NCBI RefSeq assembly: GCF_002119425.1
Contig: NZ_MDSU01000001.1
Span: 186,001-250,000 of the forward strand
Length of the DNA stretch: 64,000 nt
Source of the DNA: Desulfurella amilsii
GTDB lineage: Bacteria > Campylobacterota_A > Desulfurellia > Desulfurellales > Desulfurellaceae
Direction: 5' to 3'
The translations under genes were made by a program, and so were the position numbers. Each line of letters opens with the position of its first letter. The first letter of the stretch is position 1. The notes below the pieces were generated by a model. It was not told the origin of the DNA and ran no database searches. It saw only the letters and a list, made by a program, of their open reading frames with translations. Shown here one piece after another: positions 39,317 to 47,681 of this stretch.

Positions 39317-40390
39317 ATGGGTAAATTTGTAATTTCTGTAATGGAAGGTGACGGGATTGGTCCAGAAATAGTCAAAGAGGGCCTTAAAGCTTTAGAAGAG
39401 GTAGCAAAGAGATTTAAACATACTTTTGAGTACAAGTATGTGTATGTTGGTGGGTGCTCAATTGATAGATTTGGCGTGCCTTTAACACAAGAAACAATTG
39501 ATACAATCCTTTCTACCGATGCATTGTTTTTTGGATCCGTGGGTGGACCTAAATGGGAAAACTTACCGCATCACTTAAAACCTGAAGCCGGACTTTTAGG
39601 CATAAGGAAAGCTTTGGGTGCATTTGCAAACCTAAGACCTGCGAAAGTGTTTAGAGAGCTTATTAACACTTCAACGCTAAAAAAAGAAGTGATTGAAGGT
39701 ATAGATTTATTAGTTGTAAGAGAACTAACTGGGGGTATTTATTTTGGAGAGCCACGCGGCTTTAGCGAAGATAAAAAGAAAGCATTTAATACAATGGTAT
39801 ATACAAATGAAGAAGTAAGGCGTATTGCAAAGCTTGCATTTGATATAGCCAGGCAAAGAAGAAAAAAACTAACCAGCGTTGATAAAGCAAATGTATTAGA
39901 AGTATCGCAGTTTTGGCGAAATATTGTGATTGAGGTATCCAAAGACTACCCAGATGTAGAGCTAAACCATATGTATGTGGATAATGCTGCTATGCAGCTT
40001 GTAAGAAACCCAAAACAATTTGATGTAATTGTTACAGGCAATATTTTTGGCGATATTTTAAGCGACGAAGCTAGTATGCTAACAGGATCAATTGGTATGC
40101 TTGCAAGCGCCTCCGTAGGTGGTAAAGTGGGTTTGTTTGAGCCCATCCATGGATCAGCACCAGATATTGCAGGACTTGGTGTTGCAAATCCTATTGCACA
40201 GATTGAATCCTTGGCTATGCTTTTAAAATATGGACTTAAACTTCACAAAGAAGCAAAATGTGTAGAAGATGCTGTAGCGCTAGTGTTAAAAATGGGCTAT
40301 AGAACACAAGATATTGCAACAAACTCAGACAAAAAGGTAAATACGACGCAAATGGGCGATTTAATAGCAAAGGCTGTAAGCGAGGTATGA
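39317..40390 (+). CDS. leuB: 3-isopropylmalate dehydrogenase
   Basis: A 357-residue NAD-dependent decarboxylating dehydrogenase of the leucine pathway. Motifs include VMEGDGIGPEIV, GSVGGPKWENLP, LGIRKALGAFANLRPAKV, VVRELTGGIYFGEPRG, DKANVLEVSQFWR, VDNAAMQL, TGNIFGDILSDEASMLTGSIGMLASAS and FEPIHGSAPDIAGLGVANP. The ELTGGIYFG signature favours isopropylmalate over isocitrate or homoisocitrate. It overlaps engB by 4 nt. Confidence 0.95.
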   Translation: MGKFVISVMEGDGIGPEIVKEGLKALEEVAKRFKHTFEYKYVYVGGCSIDRFGVPLTQETIDTILSTDALFFGSVGGPKWENLPHHLKPEAGLLGIRKALGAFANLRPAKVFRELINTSTLKKEVIEGIDLLVVRELTGGIYFGEPRGFSEDKKKAFNTMVYTNEEVRRIAKLAFDIARQRRKKLTSVDKANVLEVSQFWRNIVIEVSKDYPDVELNHMYVDNAAMQLVRNPKQFDVIVTGNIFGDILSDEASMLTGSIGMLASASVGGKVGLFEPIHGSAPDIAGLGVANPIAQIESLAMLLKYGLKLHKEAKCVEDAVALVLKMGYRTQDIATNSDKKVNTTQMGDLIAKAVSEV

Positions 40391-40983
40391 GCGAAGTTTA
40401 CTTTAAAAAAGTTAAATTTGTGGGTAGCTTCATAGAAGCACCCACAAGGTTTGAACTGCCTCAGTTTGTTTTTTGCGGTAGAAGTAATGTAGGCAAATCT
40501 TCATTAATTAACGCTCTATTGAATCAAAAAATTGCTCAAGTAAGCAAAACACCAGGTAAAACAACTACTATAAATGCTTTTGTTGTAGACGAAAAATTTT
40601 ACTTAATTGATGTGCCAGGATATGGTTTTGCAAAACGTTCAAAGTCAATAATAAATGCTTGGAAAAAACCTATAGATGATTATTTATTAAATGCAGGCAT
40701 GCTAAGAACAGTTTTTTTACTAATAGATGCAAGAGTATCGCTTATGCCATACGATGAGCTTTTTTTAGAGTGGTTAAATTACCATAACCTAAATACTGTG
40801 GTTTTGCTGACAAAAATCGATAAAGCCTCGCAATCTCAATTAGCACTTACAAAAAAACACTTGCAAAAATTTAACTTACAGTATATTCAAACATCATCTG
40901 TTTCCAAAAAAGGTATAGATAGGCTTGCACAATTAATTATGCAAGCCTGCGATATTAGTTTTAATTTAGAGTTATTTTCTTAG
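40387..40983 (+). CDS. engB: Ribosome biogenesis GTPase EngB/YsxC
   Basis: A 198-residue GTPase with G1 GRSNVGKSSLIN, G2 region KTPGKTTTIN, G3 DVPGYGFAKR, G4 LLTKIDK and G5 TSS. It acts in 50S subunit assembly. It is the last gene of the leu transcript, with a 4-nt overlap at its start. Its 3' end overlaps the convergent doxDA gene by 23 nt. No hairpin terminator is visible, so transcripts from both sides may run into each other. Confidence 0.95.
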   Translation: MSEVYFKKVKFVGSFIEAPTRFELPQFVFCGRSNVGKSSLINALLNQKIAQVSKTPGKTTTINAFVVDEKFYLIDVPGYGFAKRSKSIINAWKKPIDDYLLNAGMLRTVFLLIDARVSLMPYDELFLEWLNYHNLNTVVLLTKIDKASQSQLALTKKHLQKFNLQYIQTSSVSKKGIDRLAQLIMQACDISFNLELFS

Positions 40984-41977
40984 CCCATTTAAGTCCACTT
41001 ACATCTATTAACTCAACGGTGTAGTTGCCAGGCGCAAGCAATATATCTTTTTGCGAATTGATATTTATCGTAGCTTTTGCGCCAAGCGGTACCACTAGTG
41101 AAAATTTATTTGGTTCAATTTTGTTAAAATAGTAATTTTTAATATTATTTTTTGAGATATTTTGACTATTTGGTTTTATGTTTTCCATAACATTTCCTTT
41201 ATTATCTAAAATAGCTATTTCTTCAACGAATGCACCATACGTATCAGGACCATTTGTGCGGTAAATAGTTAAGTTTAAAGAACCATTTTTCTTTATTTGC
41301 GCATTTAAAATTTCAACTTTTGGCACTTTAGATAAATTGTATAGCTTTCCATATAGGCCACCATGCAGCGCTTGATAGGTATATAATGTAATAAACATAG
41401 CGATTATGCTAAAAATCAAACCTTCTGTTTTAAGAGAAGATTCGCCTTTCCTTAAGTTATTTGAGGCTAAGAATGTTAACAATTTTGATTTTGTATCTTT
41501 AAATAATATATGATCTAAAGAAAATATACCCCCTCCAAGACTAAACATAACAAGCCCACTTGATATACCAGCTATGCCTATCTGCCACTCATCCACGCAT
41601 GTTGAGCCAAGCCAGCCAGAACCAAGCAGTATGCCAAGAGAAAGCAATGTAGCACCTATAGCTGATAGCCTAGTTAAGAGTCCAAAAAGCAAACCAATAC
41701 CCACAAGACCTTCAATAATAGTAAATGTAACTAAAAAAATATACAACAAATGTGGGTTATTGATAAGGTATTCTATCATTGGTTTAATAAACAATGCATG
41801 TGGTAAAAAATGATTGAATGCATGACCCATAAATGCAGGTGAGCTTGGATCTAGCTTTTGTGGATCATTTACCACTCTTCTCAAAAATGCACTAAAAAAC
41901 TCCCAACCCAAAACTAAGCGAATTGGTGTTGCAAGCGTTGAAATACTGCTAAAAGAAAAAGATTTACCATTAGACAT
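40961..41977 (-). CDS. doxDA: Thiosulfate:quinone oxidoreductase, DoxD-DoxA fusion
   Basis: A 338-residue protein. The first about 190 residues are a DoxD-like four-helix membrane domain (LVLGWEFFSAFLRRV, then GLVGIGLLFGLLTRLSA). The rest resembles DoxA: one membrane helix with YQALHGGLYGKLYN, followed by a beta-rich extracytoplasmic domain with YRTNGPDTYGAFVEEI and APGNYTVELID. In Acidianus the two are separate subunits of a thiosulfate:quinone oxidoreductase; a fused form is known in some bacteria. The start is ATG 41977, behind GGAGG; an upstream TTG at 41989 overlaps that site. It is co-transcribed with tauE. Confidence 0.78.
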   Translation of the reverse strand: MSNGKSFSFSSISTLATPIRLVLGWEFFSAFLRRVVNDPQKLDPSSPAFMGHAFNHFLPHALFIKPMIEYLINNPHLLYIFLVTFTIIEGLVGIGLLFGLLTRLSAIGATLLSLGILLGSGWLGSTCVDEWQIGIAGISSGLVMFSLGGGIFSLDHILFKDTKSKLLTFLASNNLRKGESSLKTEGLIFSIIAMFITLYTYQALHGGLYGKLYNLSKVPKVEILNAQIKKNGSLNLTIYRTNGPDTYGAFVEEIAILDNKGNVMENIKPNSQNISKNNIKNYYFNKIEPNKFSLVVPLGAKATININSQKDILLAPGNYTVELIDVSGLKWAKKITLN

Positions 41978-41993
41978 CAAAACCTCCAAACGA

Positions 41994-42776
41994 TTAATGT
42001 ATTAAGTCAAGCGTTCTTGCAAACATATAAAAGGCTAAGATAATTACAAAGTAAGAAAATATTCGAGTCAAAAATCCAGCTTTTACTTTTTTTGCAATAA
42101 TTACTCCAATAGCCATACCAACAATTGCGCCTAAACTAATGTATATAGCTTGAACAATCTCAATAGAACCTACACCGCTAAGTCTTGAGAGAATACCCCA
42201 TAAACAGTTTAGTGCTATGACAAGCAGGCTTGTAGCAATAGCATCTTTCATTGGAAAATCCAAAATTAAAACAAGCGTTGGCACAATTAAAAAGCCACCA
42301 CCAACACCAAAAAAGCCTGTCATTAAACCAATACTAAAACCAGATAATACGAATTTAAGCCACGCTTTAGCGCCTTTTATATTTTTAAGGTTAATAGGTC
42401 CTTGAGTCTCTTTTTTATTTTGATACTCTTTTTGTTTTAGCATTAATACGCCAATGATTAACATCAATATTGAAAAGCCATACAGTATAATTTTGGAAGG
42501 TACCAAAGAATTGATATATGAGCCTAAAAATGCACCGAATATACCAGCAATAGAAAATACAATAGATATTTTCCAATGGACATACTTTTGCTTTCCAAGC
42601 ATGTATTGAATGGCGCCAGCCAAAGAACCAATACCCACTACAACTAAGCTTGTGCCTGTTGCACTATGTACATTCATCTTTAGCAAGTATAATAATATAG
42701 GTATGGTTATGATTGATCCACCTGCACCTGTAAGACCAAGAGTCAGTCCAATAATAATTCCATATATTATTTCCAT
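41994..42776 (-). CDS. TauE/SafE-family sulfur-compound permease
   Basis: A 260-residue membrane protein with about eight hydrophobic segments in two repeats. The repeat motifs GLTLGLTGAGGSIITIPILLYLL and GLMTGFFGVGGGFLIVPTLVLIL are typical of TauE/SafE (DUF81). The family moves sulfite, sulfoacetate, taurine-derived or related anions. With doxDA downstream and sqr divergent, export or import of sulfite or thiosulfate is a reasonable inference. No Shine-Dalgarno sequence is visible, and its start is very near the -10 box. Confidence 0.85.
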   Translation of the reverse strand: MEIIYGIIIGLTLGLTGAGGSIITIPILLYLLKMNVHSATGTSLVVVGIGSLAGAIQYMLGKQKYVHWKISIVFSIAGIFGAFLGSYINSLVPSKIILYGFSILMLIIGVLMLKQKEYQNKKETQGPINLKNIKGAKAWLKFVLSGFSIGLMTGFFGVGGGFLIVPTLVLILDFPMKDAIATSLLVIALNCLWGILSRLSGVGSIEIVQAIYISLGAIVGMAIGVIIAKKVKAGFLTRIFSYFVIILAFYMFARTLDLIH

Positions 42777-42780
42777 GTAA

Positions 42781-42811
42781 ATTATACTAATTAATAAAAA
42801 TTTTTTGTCAA
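42781..42811 (-). promoter_or_regulatory. Promoter of tauE-doxDA
   Basis: On the minus strand: perfect TTGACA (42811-42806). Two -10 readings are possible: TAGTAT (42789-42784), with a 16-nt spacer and 7 nt to the tauE ATG, or TATAAT (42786-42781), with a 19-nt spacer and only 4 nt to the ATG. The first gives the same leaderless geometry as other genes here. Confidence 0.55.
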
Positions 42812-42838
42812 TGCTAATTAATATTTTTTATGCAAAAC

Positions 42839-42867
42839 TTGACAGTTTTTATCGGATTTGTTAGAAT
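42839..42867 (+). promoter_or_regulatory. Promoter of sqr
   Basis: Perfect TTGACA (42839-42844), 17-nt spacer, TAGAAT (42862-42867). The leader is about 30 nt and carries a strong AAGGAGG about 7 nt before the ATG. It is back to back with the tauE promoter, with 27 bp between the -35 boxes. Confidence 0.7.
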
Positions 42868-42903
42868 TATAACAACTCTATTCTTAAGATAAGGAGGTTT
42901 TTT

Positions 42904-44124
42904 ATGAAACCAAAGGTTGTCATTTTAGGAAGTGGTTTTGCTGGGTTTGGTGCCTTTTATAGCTTTGTAAAAAAAATTAATGATAAAGTTGATATTACTG
43001 TTGTTGATTCCAGTGTTTTTAGTTTATCAAAGCCTATTTTACCAGAAGTTGCATTTGGAGAGAGAGCACTAAATGAAGCGTTAATTCCGATTGGCAAATA
43101 CATTGAAAAATACAACCACAAATTCATAAGAAAAGAAGTAAAATTAATTAAACCAGACACAAATCAGGTAATTTTAGAAGATGATTCAATCATAGCTTAC
43201 GATTATCTTATCATAAGTTTGGGTGCTGTAAAAGATTATGATGCTATTGAAGGTTTTAGAGAATATGGCTACTCTATATGCGATTATACTCAGGCGCTAA
43301 GATTTCTTGATAGAAGGGCAAACTTAATTGGCAATAATGTAGTTATTGGAGCGTGTCTAACACAGTGGGGTAGTGCATCAACAGTTAAAACACTGGCTGC
43401 TCCTTGCGAGGGCCCAATAGGCGAGATAATGTTTATGTTAGATCATTATTTAAGGAAACACAATAGGAGAAGCAACACCAATATTACTGTATTTACGCCT
43501 GGTGAGATTTTTTTTGAAGATGTAGGTGAAAGGGTTCATAAAAATATGGAGCCAATAATTGGAAAGAGCAATATAAATGTTGTTACAAAAAAAATTTTAA
43601 AACATATTGACAAAGAATATGTGGAATTTGAAGATTCAAGCAGGCTTAATTGCGATATGGCTATAATTATTCCGCCATATAGAGGTCCAAAGTTTTTAAT
43701 TGATTCAAATATTAGTGACGAAGCTGGTTTTGTTCCAACAGATAAACATATGCGCCACCCCACTTTCAAAAACATATTTGCTGCTGGTGATATAAACGCT
43801 ACTTCTATGCCAAAATTGGGACACATAGCGGTAAAACAATCTCATACAGCAGCAAGCGTTATAATTAGCGAAATAATGCAAAAAGAAGAAATTATTCCTT
43901 TTGAGCCAGAAATATTGTGTATAATGAATAGAGGCGAGGAAGCAACGCTAATACTATCAGATTGGATGTATGGGGGAAACAGAGACTTAACATTTAACGG
44001 TAAGATTTCAAAACTTATGAAGATGGGTTTTGATGCATTTTACTTTTATTCTCATGGCAAAATGCCTCCAAAATGGTCTGAAGATTATTTAAATAAATTA
44101 TTAGTAAAGTGTTTAAATAAATAA
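42904..44124 (+). CDS. sqr: Sulfide:quinone oxidoreductase family flavoprotein
   Basis: A 406-residue FAD-dependent disulfide oxidoreductase. It starts with the dinucleotide fold VVILGSGFAGFGA. Three Cys residues fit the SQR catalytic set: GACLTQWG (about 150), AAPCEGP (about 168; the C-E-G-P motif is typical of SQR) and EILCIMN (about 340). The second FAD motif is NIFAAGDINA, with a C-terminal amphipathic region for membrane attachment. SQR oxidises sulfide to polysulfide and reduces quinone; in a sulfur reducer or disproportionator the direction is open. It has its own promoter. Confidence 0.85.
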   Translation: MKPKVVILGSGFAGFGAFYSFVKKINDKVDITVVDSSVFSLSKPILPEVAFGERALNEALIPIGKYIEKYNHKFIRKEVKLIKPDTNQVILEDDSIIAYDYLIISLGAVKDYDAIEGFREYGYSICDYTQALRFLDRRANLIGNNVVIGACLTQWGSASTVKTLAAPCEGPIGEIMFMLDHYLRKHNRRSNTNITVFTPGEIFFEDVGERVHKNMEPIIGKSNINVVTKKILKHIDKEYVEFEDSSRLNCDMAIIIPPYRGPKFLIDSNISDEAGFVPTDKHMRHPTFKNIFAAGDINATSMPKLGHIAVKQSHTAASVIISEIMQKEEIIPFEPEILCIMNRGEEATLILSDWMYGGNRDLTFNGKISKLMKMGFDAFYFYSHGKMPPKWSEDYLNKLLVKCLNK

Positions 44125-44134
44125 GTTTTTAAGC

Positions 44135-44162
44135 TTGAATTAATAATTTAATTTAGTATAAT
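44135..44162 (+). promoter_or_regulatory. Promoter of the amidase gene, leaderless geometry
   Basis: TTGAAT (44135-44140), 16-nt spacer, perfect TATAAT (44157-44162), then 8 nt to the ATG at 44171. There is no purine-rich ribosome-binding site between them. Confidence 0.7.
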
Positions 44163-44170
44163 AAATACTA

Positions 44171-45640
44171 ATGAAAATAAAAGAATATGCTCAATTAGAT
44201 GCTATAGATGTTGTGCAATTAATTAAAAAAAGCCAATTTAGTGCGAAAGATGTTTTAGATAGCGCGCTAAATCAGATTGAAACACTTAACCCAAAATTAA
44301 ATTCAGTTATATTTACATTTTACGATCTTGCTAAAAAACAATTAGAAAAAGCAGATAAAAACTCGCCTCTATATGGTACAGTAATTTTATTGAAAGATAG
44401 TTTACATGATATAGAAGGTACTTTTTCTACATTAGGCTCAAAGCTTTTAAGGAATAATATTTCTACGCAAACATCAACATTTGTAAAGCGCTTATTAGAT
44501 GCAGGTTGTATTGTTGTGGGTAAAACAAATCTGCCTGAGTTTGCCTTAATGGGCACAACTGAGCCAAAACTTTTTGGTCCTACAAGAAACCCATTTAATC
44601 TTGCCTACTCACCTGGCGGTTCAAGTGGTGGCTCAGCAGCAAGTGTTGCAAGTGGTATGGTAAGTGTGGCAACTGGCAATGACGGTGGTGGTTCGATCAG
44701 GATTCCCGCTTCGATGTGTGGTTTGTTTGGGTTTAAGCCGTCAAGGTATTTTACACCTATGGGTAGTGAGTTTTTTGATACTTGGATGGGTCTTGTTGTA
44801 AACCATGTATTAACAAAAAGTGTTAGGGATAGCGCTCTTTTTTTGGATATAGAGTATGGTTTTGATGGTCCAATTTATTTCAAAAAACCTATCGAGTCTT
44901 TTTTAGAAGAGCTAAATAAACCACTTGAGCCTTTAAAAATAGCTTTAAACACACACTCGTATTTTGGCAGTGTAAATAATGAAAATGTAAGAGCAACACT
45001 TGAGGTTGCAAAAATACTAGAAAGTTTTGGTCATATTATCGAAGAAGATGAACCAAAGGTGGATTTTGAGAAGCTCTACGATACCTATATTGATTCAATG
45101 TTTATCGAAACCGCTTTTTTATTGGATTATCTGGAAAATAAATTGCATAAGAAAATTACAATTAAAGATGTTGAACCATCAACTTACATACTTGCAAAAA
45201 TAGGTGATAAATTAAACGCAAAATTAAATATACAAATTAAACATTTGTGGGATAAGACTGGTTTTTATATGCGATCATTTTTTGAAAAATACGATGTTTA
45301 TATGACCCCAACGCTTGCAAATCCACACATAGAATTAGGTAGTCTGTTGCCTTCTAGTATAGAAGAATTTGCACTAAAGTCAGTTTCAAAACTAGATTTG
45401 TGTTTTTACATAAAGCCTATAGTTAAAAAAATTGCATTTAAGCAGTTAAGCGCATTTCCTTTTACACAGCTTGCAAACCAAACAGGTCTTCCAGCAATGA
45501 GCATACCAGCAGGTATAAGCTCAAAAAATATACCACTTGGGGTTCATTTTATGTCGGGTTATGCAAAAGACCATTTATTGTTAAGACTTGCAAAGCAGCT
45601 TGAAGAAACACCAATCTGGTTCAGGCCTCAAAAGAAATAA
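44171..45640 (+). CDS. Amidase signature family protein
   Basis: A 489-residue cytoplasmic enzyme with the Ser-cisSer-Lys triad of amidase-signature hydrolases. The Lys is in VILLKDSLHD (KDS). The signature is SPGGSSGGSAASVASGMVSVATGNDGGGSIRIPASMCGLFGFKPS, containing the cis-Ser and nucleophile Ser. GatA of the Glu-tRNA amidotransferase is a relative, but the C-terminal half and the lack of gatB/gatC nearby argue for a general amidase. The substrate is unknown. The gene appears to be translated from a leaderless mRNA, with the EamA gene 5 nt downstream. Confidence 0.87.
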   Translation: MKIKEYAQLDAIDVVQLIKKSQFSAKDVLDSALNQIETLNPKLNSVIFTFYDLAKKQLEKADKNSPLYGTVILLKDSLHDIEGTFSTLGSKLLRNNISTQTSTFVKRLLDAGCIVVGKTNLPEFALMGTTEPKLFGPTRNPFNLAYSPGGSSGGSAASVASGMVSVATGNDGGGSIRIPASMCGLFGFKPSRYFTPMGSEFFDTWMGLVVNHVLTKSVRDSALFLDIEYGFDGPIYFKKPIESFLEELNKPLEPLKIALNTHSYFGSVNNENVRATLEVAKILESFGHIIEEDEPKVDFEKLYDTYIDSMFIETAFLLDYLENKLHKKITIKDVEPSTYILAKIGDKLNAKLNIQIKHLWDKTGFYMRSFFEKYDVYMTPTLANPHIELGSLLPSSIEEFALKSVSKLDLCFYIKPIVKKIAFKQLSAFPFTQLANQTGLPAMSIPAGISSKNIPLGVHFMSGYAKDHLLLRLAKQLEETPIWFRPQKK

Positions 45641-45645
45641 CTATT

Positions 45646-46518
45646 ATGCTTTATATAGCATTCGTTTTATTAATACTTGGCTGGTCATATACTGCTGTTG
45701 TTACAAAAATAGCTCTAAATTATATCGGTCCTTTTGAGTTTACATTGTGGCGCGTTTTGGTAGGGTTTTTCTTTTTATTTTTAATTACGGTTTTTATGAA
45801 AAAATTGGAAAAGCCTAAAAGCCTAATGTGGGCATTTTTGCTTGGTTTGTTTCAAAATGCTCTACCTGTTATTTTTTACAATCTTGCCTTAGTGTATTCT
45901 TCTGCTGGAAAAGTGACTGTTTTGGGTTATATTATGCCGTTTTGGACAATACTATTAGAACGATTAATTTTAAGGACAAAATTTGAAAAATTTAAATATA
46001 TTCCCATTGGCTTGTCTTTTGTTGGGTTAATTCTTATTATGGAGCCATGGTGTTTTAGATCAAGTATTTTGGGGTATTTATTTGCAATACTTTATGGTAT
46101 AAGCTGGGGTATTGGTAATGTAATTTCTGTAATTATTTGGGAGAAATACCCGCACTGGGATGTTTTTTCTTTGACATTTTGGCAAATGGTGTTTGTTGTT
46201 GTAATTGTAGTGTTTTTTAGCTTATTACTCCCATCATCAAAAACTACACAGATTAATAGCTATTTAATTTTTGCAATTCTCTACACGGGTACTATAGCAA
46301 CTGCTTTTGCATGGTTTTTATGGATACTGTTGTTGAAAAAATTACCAGCAAGCATCGTTGGCCTTTCATCTCTTTCTATTCCTGTATTTGCCATGATTGA
46401 ATCATGCATCCAACTGCATGAAAAATTTAGTTTTTTAGATTTAACAGGCTCTTTTTTGATTATTTTGTCACTTTTGATAATTTACTTACATTCTTTACAA
46501 AAAAAGACGCAAAATTAG
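45646..46518 (+). CDS. EamA/DMT-family transporter
   Basis: A 290-residue membrane protein with ten hydrophobic segments in two EamA repeats (for example LILGWSYTAVVTKIAL at the start, ALVYSSAGKVTVLGYIMPFWTILLE closing repeat one, and TGTIATAFAWFLWILLLKKLPASIVGLSSLSIPVFAMIES in repeat two). Members export amino acids, purines or other small metabolites; the substrate cannot be assigned. The last residues KTQN and the stop codon lie inside a palindromic terminator shared with the convergent ilvE gene. Confidence 0.88.
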   Translation: MLYIAFVLLILGWSYTAVVTKIALNYIGPFEFTLWRVLVGFFFLFLITVFMKKLEKPKSLMWAFLLGLFQNALPVIFYNLALVYSSAGKVTVLGYIMPFWTILLERLILRTKFEKFKYIPIGLSFVGLILIMEPWCFRSSILGYLFAILYGISWGIGNVISVIIWEKYPHWDVFSLTFWQMVFVVVIVVFFSLLLPSSKTTQINSYLIFAILYTGTIATAFAWFLWILLLKKLPASIVGLSSLSIPVFAMIESCIQLHEKFSFLDLTGSFLIILSLLIIYLHSLQKKTQN

Positions 46519-46529
46519 TTTTGCGTCTT
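46504..46529. terminator. Bidirectional terminator overlapping both convergent stop codons
   Basis: A perfect 11-bp inverted repeat, AAGACGCAAAA / TTTTGCGTCTT, with the loop TTAG. The loop contains the ends of both stop codons: TAG of the EamA gene (46516-46518) and, on the other strand, TAA of ilvE (46517-46515). A-runs upstream and T-runs downstream serve either strand. Both proteins therefore end in the same residues, KTQN. Confidence 0.75.
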
Positions 46530-47621
46530 AAAACTTAGATTTTTTTCCACTTTTTTAAGCCATCCGTATGGAGCTTTTATCTTTCCTGTTTGGATACCCG
46601 TATAATAAGTGTAGATTTTTTTGGAGTATTCGCCAATTGAGCCATCCCCTACCGTTAAGATGGTATTATCTTCTAAAACATACTCGCCAACAGGTGACAC
46701 AACAGCAGCGGTGCCAAATCCACCTGCTTCTATTATTTCTTTATTTTTAATTTTTTCGATAAATTCATCCAACAAAACCTTCTTTTGTATAACTTTAAGT
46801 CCTAAAGAGGTCTGTAATTCAATAATTGATTCAGAAGTAATACTTCTTAAAATAGTATCTGTAAATTCTGGTATAACAACAGTCCCGTCTTTTTCTATAT
46901 GGTAGTGGTTCATAGCGCCTGCTTCTTCAATATACTTATTTTGAGCGTCTAAATAAAGAACCTGGCTTGCATCAAATTGCTTTGCAAATTCTCCGGCTCT
47001 TAAAGATGCTGCATAATTGCCTGCTGCTTTTGATTCTCCTGTTCCGCCGCTTACCGCCCTATGGAATTTCTTTGTTATAAGCAATCTAATTGGCTTTGTA
47101 AAGCCTGCTGGGTAATAGGGGCCGCTGGGGGATAATATCACTATATATTTGTAAGATTTACTGGGGTGTACGCCTAATGAATCTTCAGTTGCAAACATAA
47201 ATGGCCTAATGTAGAGCGATGCACCTTCTTGAATAGGAAACCATAACCTATCAACATCGATTAGTGCATGTATTGCTTCAACTTGAAAATTTTCATCGAT
47301 ACTTGGCATACAAAGAATTTCTGCAGATTTATTCAATCTTTTAGCATTTTTATCAATTCTAAATGTATAAATTTCTCCATCTGGGTGCATAAAAGCTTTG
47401 CCGCCTTCAAAAAGCGCTTGGCCATAATGCAACACGGTTGCGCCAGGCGATATTGATAGTGGCCCATAAGGTATAATTCTAGCGTTTTGCCACTGGCCAT
47501 CTTCGTAGTCTACAATCAACATATGGTCAGTCCTAATTTGCCCAAAAGGCAGACTTTGGGTAGGTTTTAATGCCTCACTTCTTCTTTTAGATTTTGGTTT
47601 TAAAAGATAAGCAATGTTCAT
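46515..47621 (-). CDS. ilvE: Branched-chain amino acid aminotransferase
   Basis: A 368-residue class IV, PLP-dependent aminotransferase of the longer BCAT type. Motifs: YGPLSISPGATVLHYGQALFEGGKAF, FRIDKNAKRLNKSAEILCMP, LYIRPFMFATEDSLGV, GGTGESKAAGNYAASL (with the PLP Lys in SKAAGNYA), YIEEAGAMNHYHI and RSITSESIIELQTSLGLKV. It makes Val, Leu and Ile from their keto acids. I chose ATG 47621, with AAGGAG before it; an upstream in-frame ATG at 47696 would lie in the promoter. The 3' end overlaps the EamA gene. Confidence 0.94.
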   Translation of the reverse strand: MNIAYLLKPKSKRRSEALKPTQSLPFGQIRTDHMLIVDYEDGQWQNARIIPYGPLSISPGATVLHYGQALFEGGKAFMHPDGEIYTFRIDKNAKRLNKSAEILCMPSIDENFQVEAIHALIDVDRLWFPIQEGASLYIRPFMFATEDSLGVHPSKSYKYIVILSPSGPYYPAGFTKPIRLLITKKFHRAVSGGTGESKAAGNYAASLRAGEFAKQFDASQVLYLDAQNKYIEEAGAMNHYHIEKDGTVVIPEFTDTILRSITSESIIELQTSLGLKVIQKKVLLDEFIEKIKNKEIIEAGGFGTAAVVSPVGEYVLEDNTILTVGDGSIGEYSKKIYTYYTGIQTGKIKAPYGWLKKVEKNLSFKTQN

Positions 47622-47652
47622 AACACACTCCTTAAAATTAAAGTTATTTAGT

Positions 47653-47681
47653 TTTATATTACTTAATAAATTAAATGTCAA
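47653..47681 (-). promoter_or_regulatory. Promoter of ilvE
   Basis: On the minus strand: perfect TTGACA (47681-47676), 17-nt spacer, TATAAA (47658-47653). The leader is about 25 nt with an AAGGAG Shine-Dalgarno. The -35 box overlaps the stop codon of the upstream MBL-fold gene. Confidence 0.75.

Noticed and set aside
42837-44124. Calling the flavoprotein an NADH dehydrogenase (Ndh)
   Set aside because: The three spaced Cys residues and the CEGP motif fit SQR better than Ndh, which lacks them.
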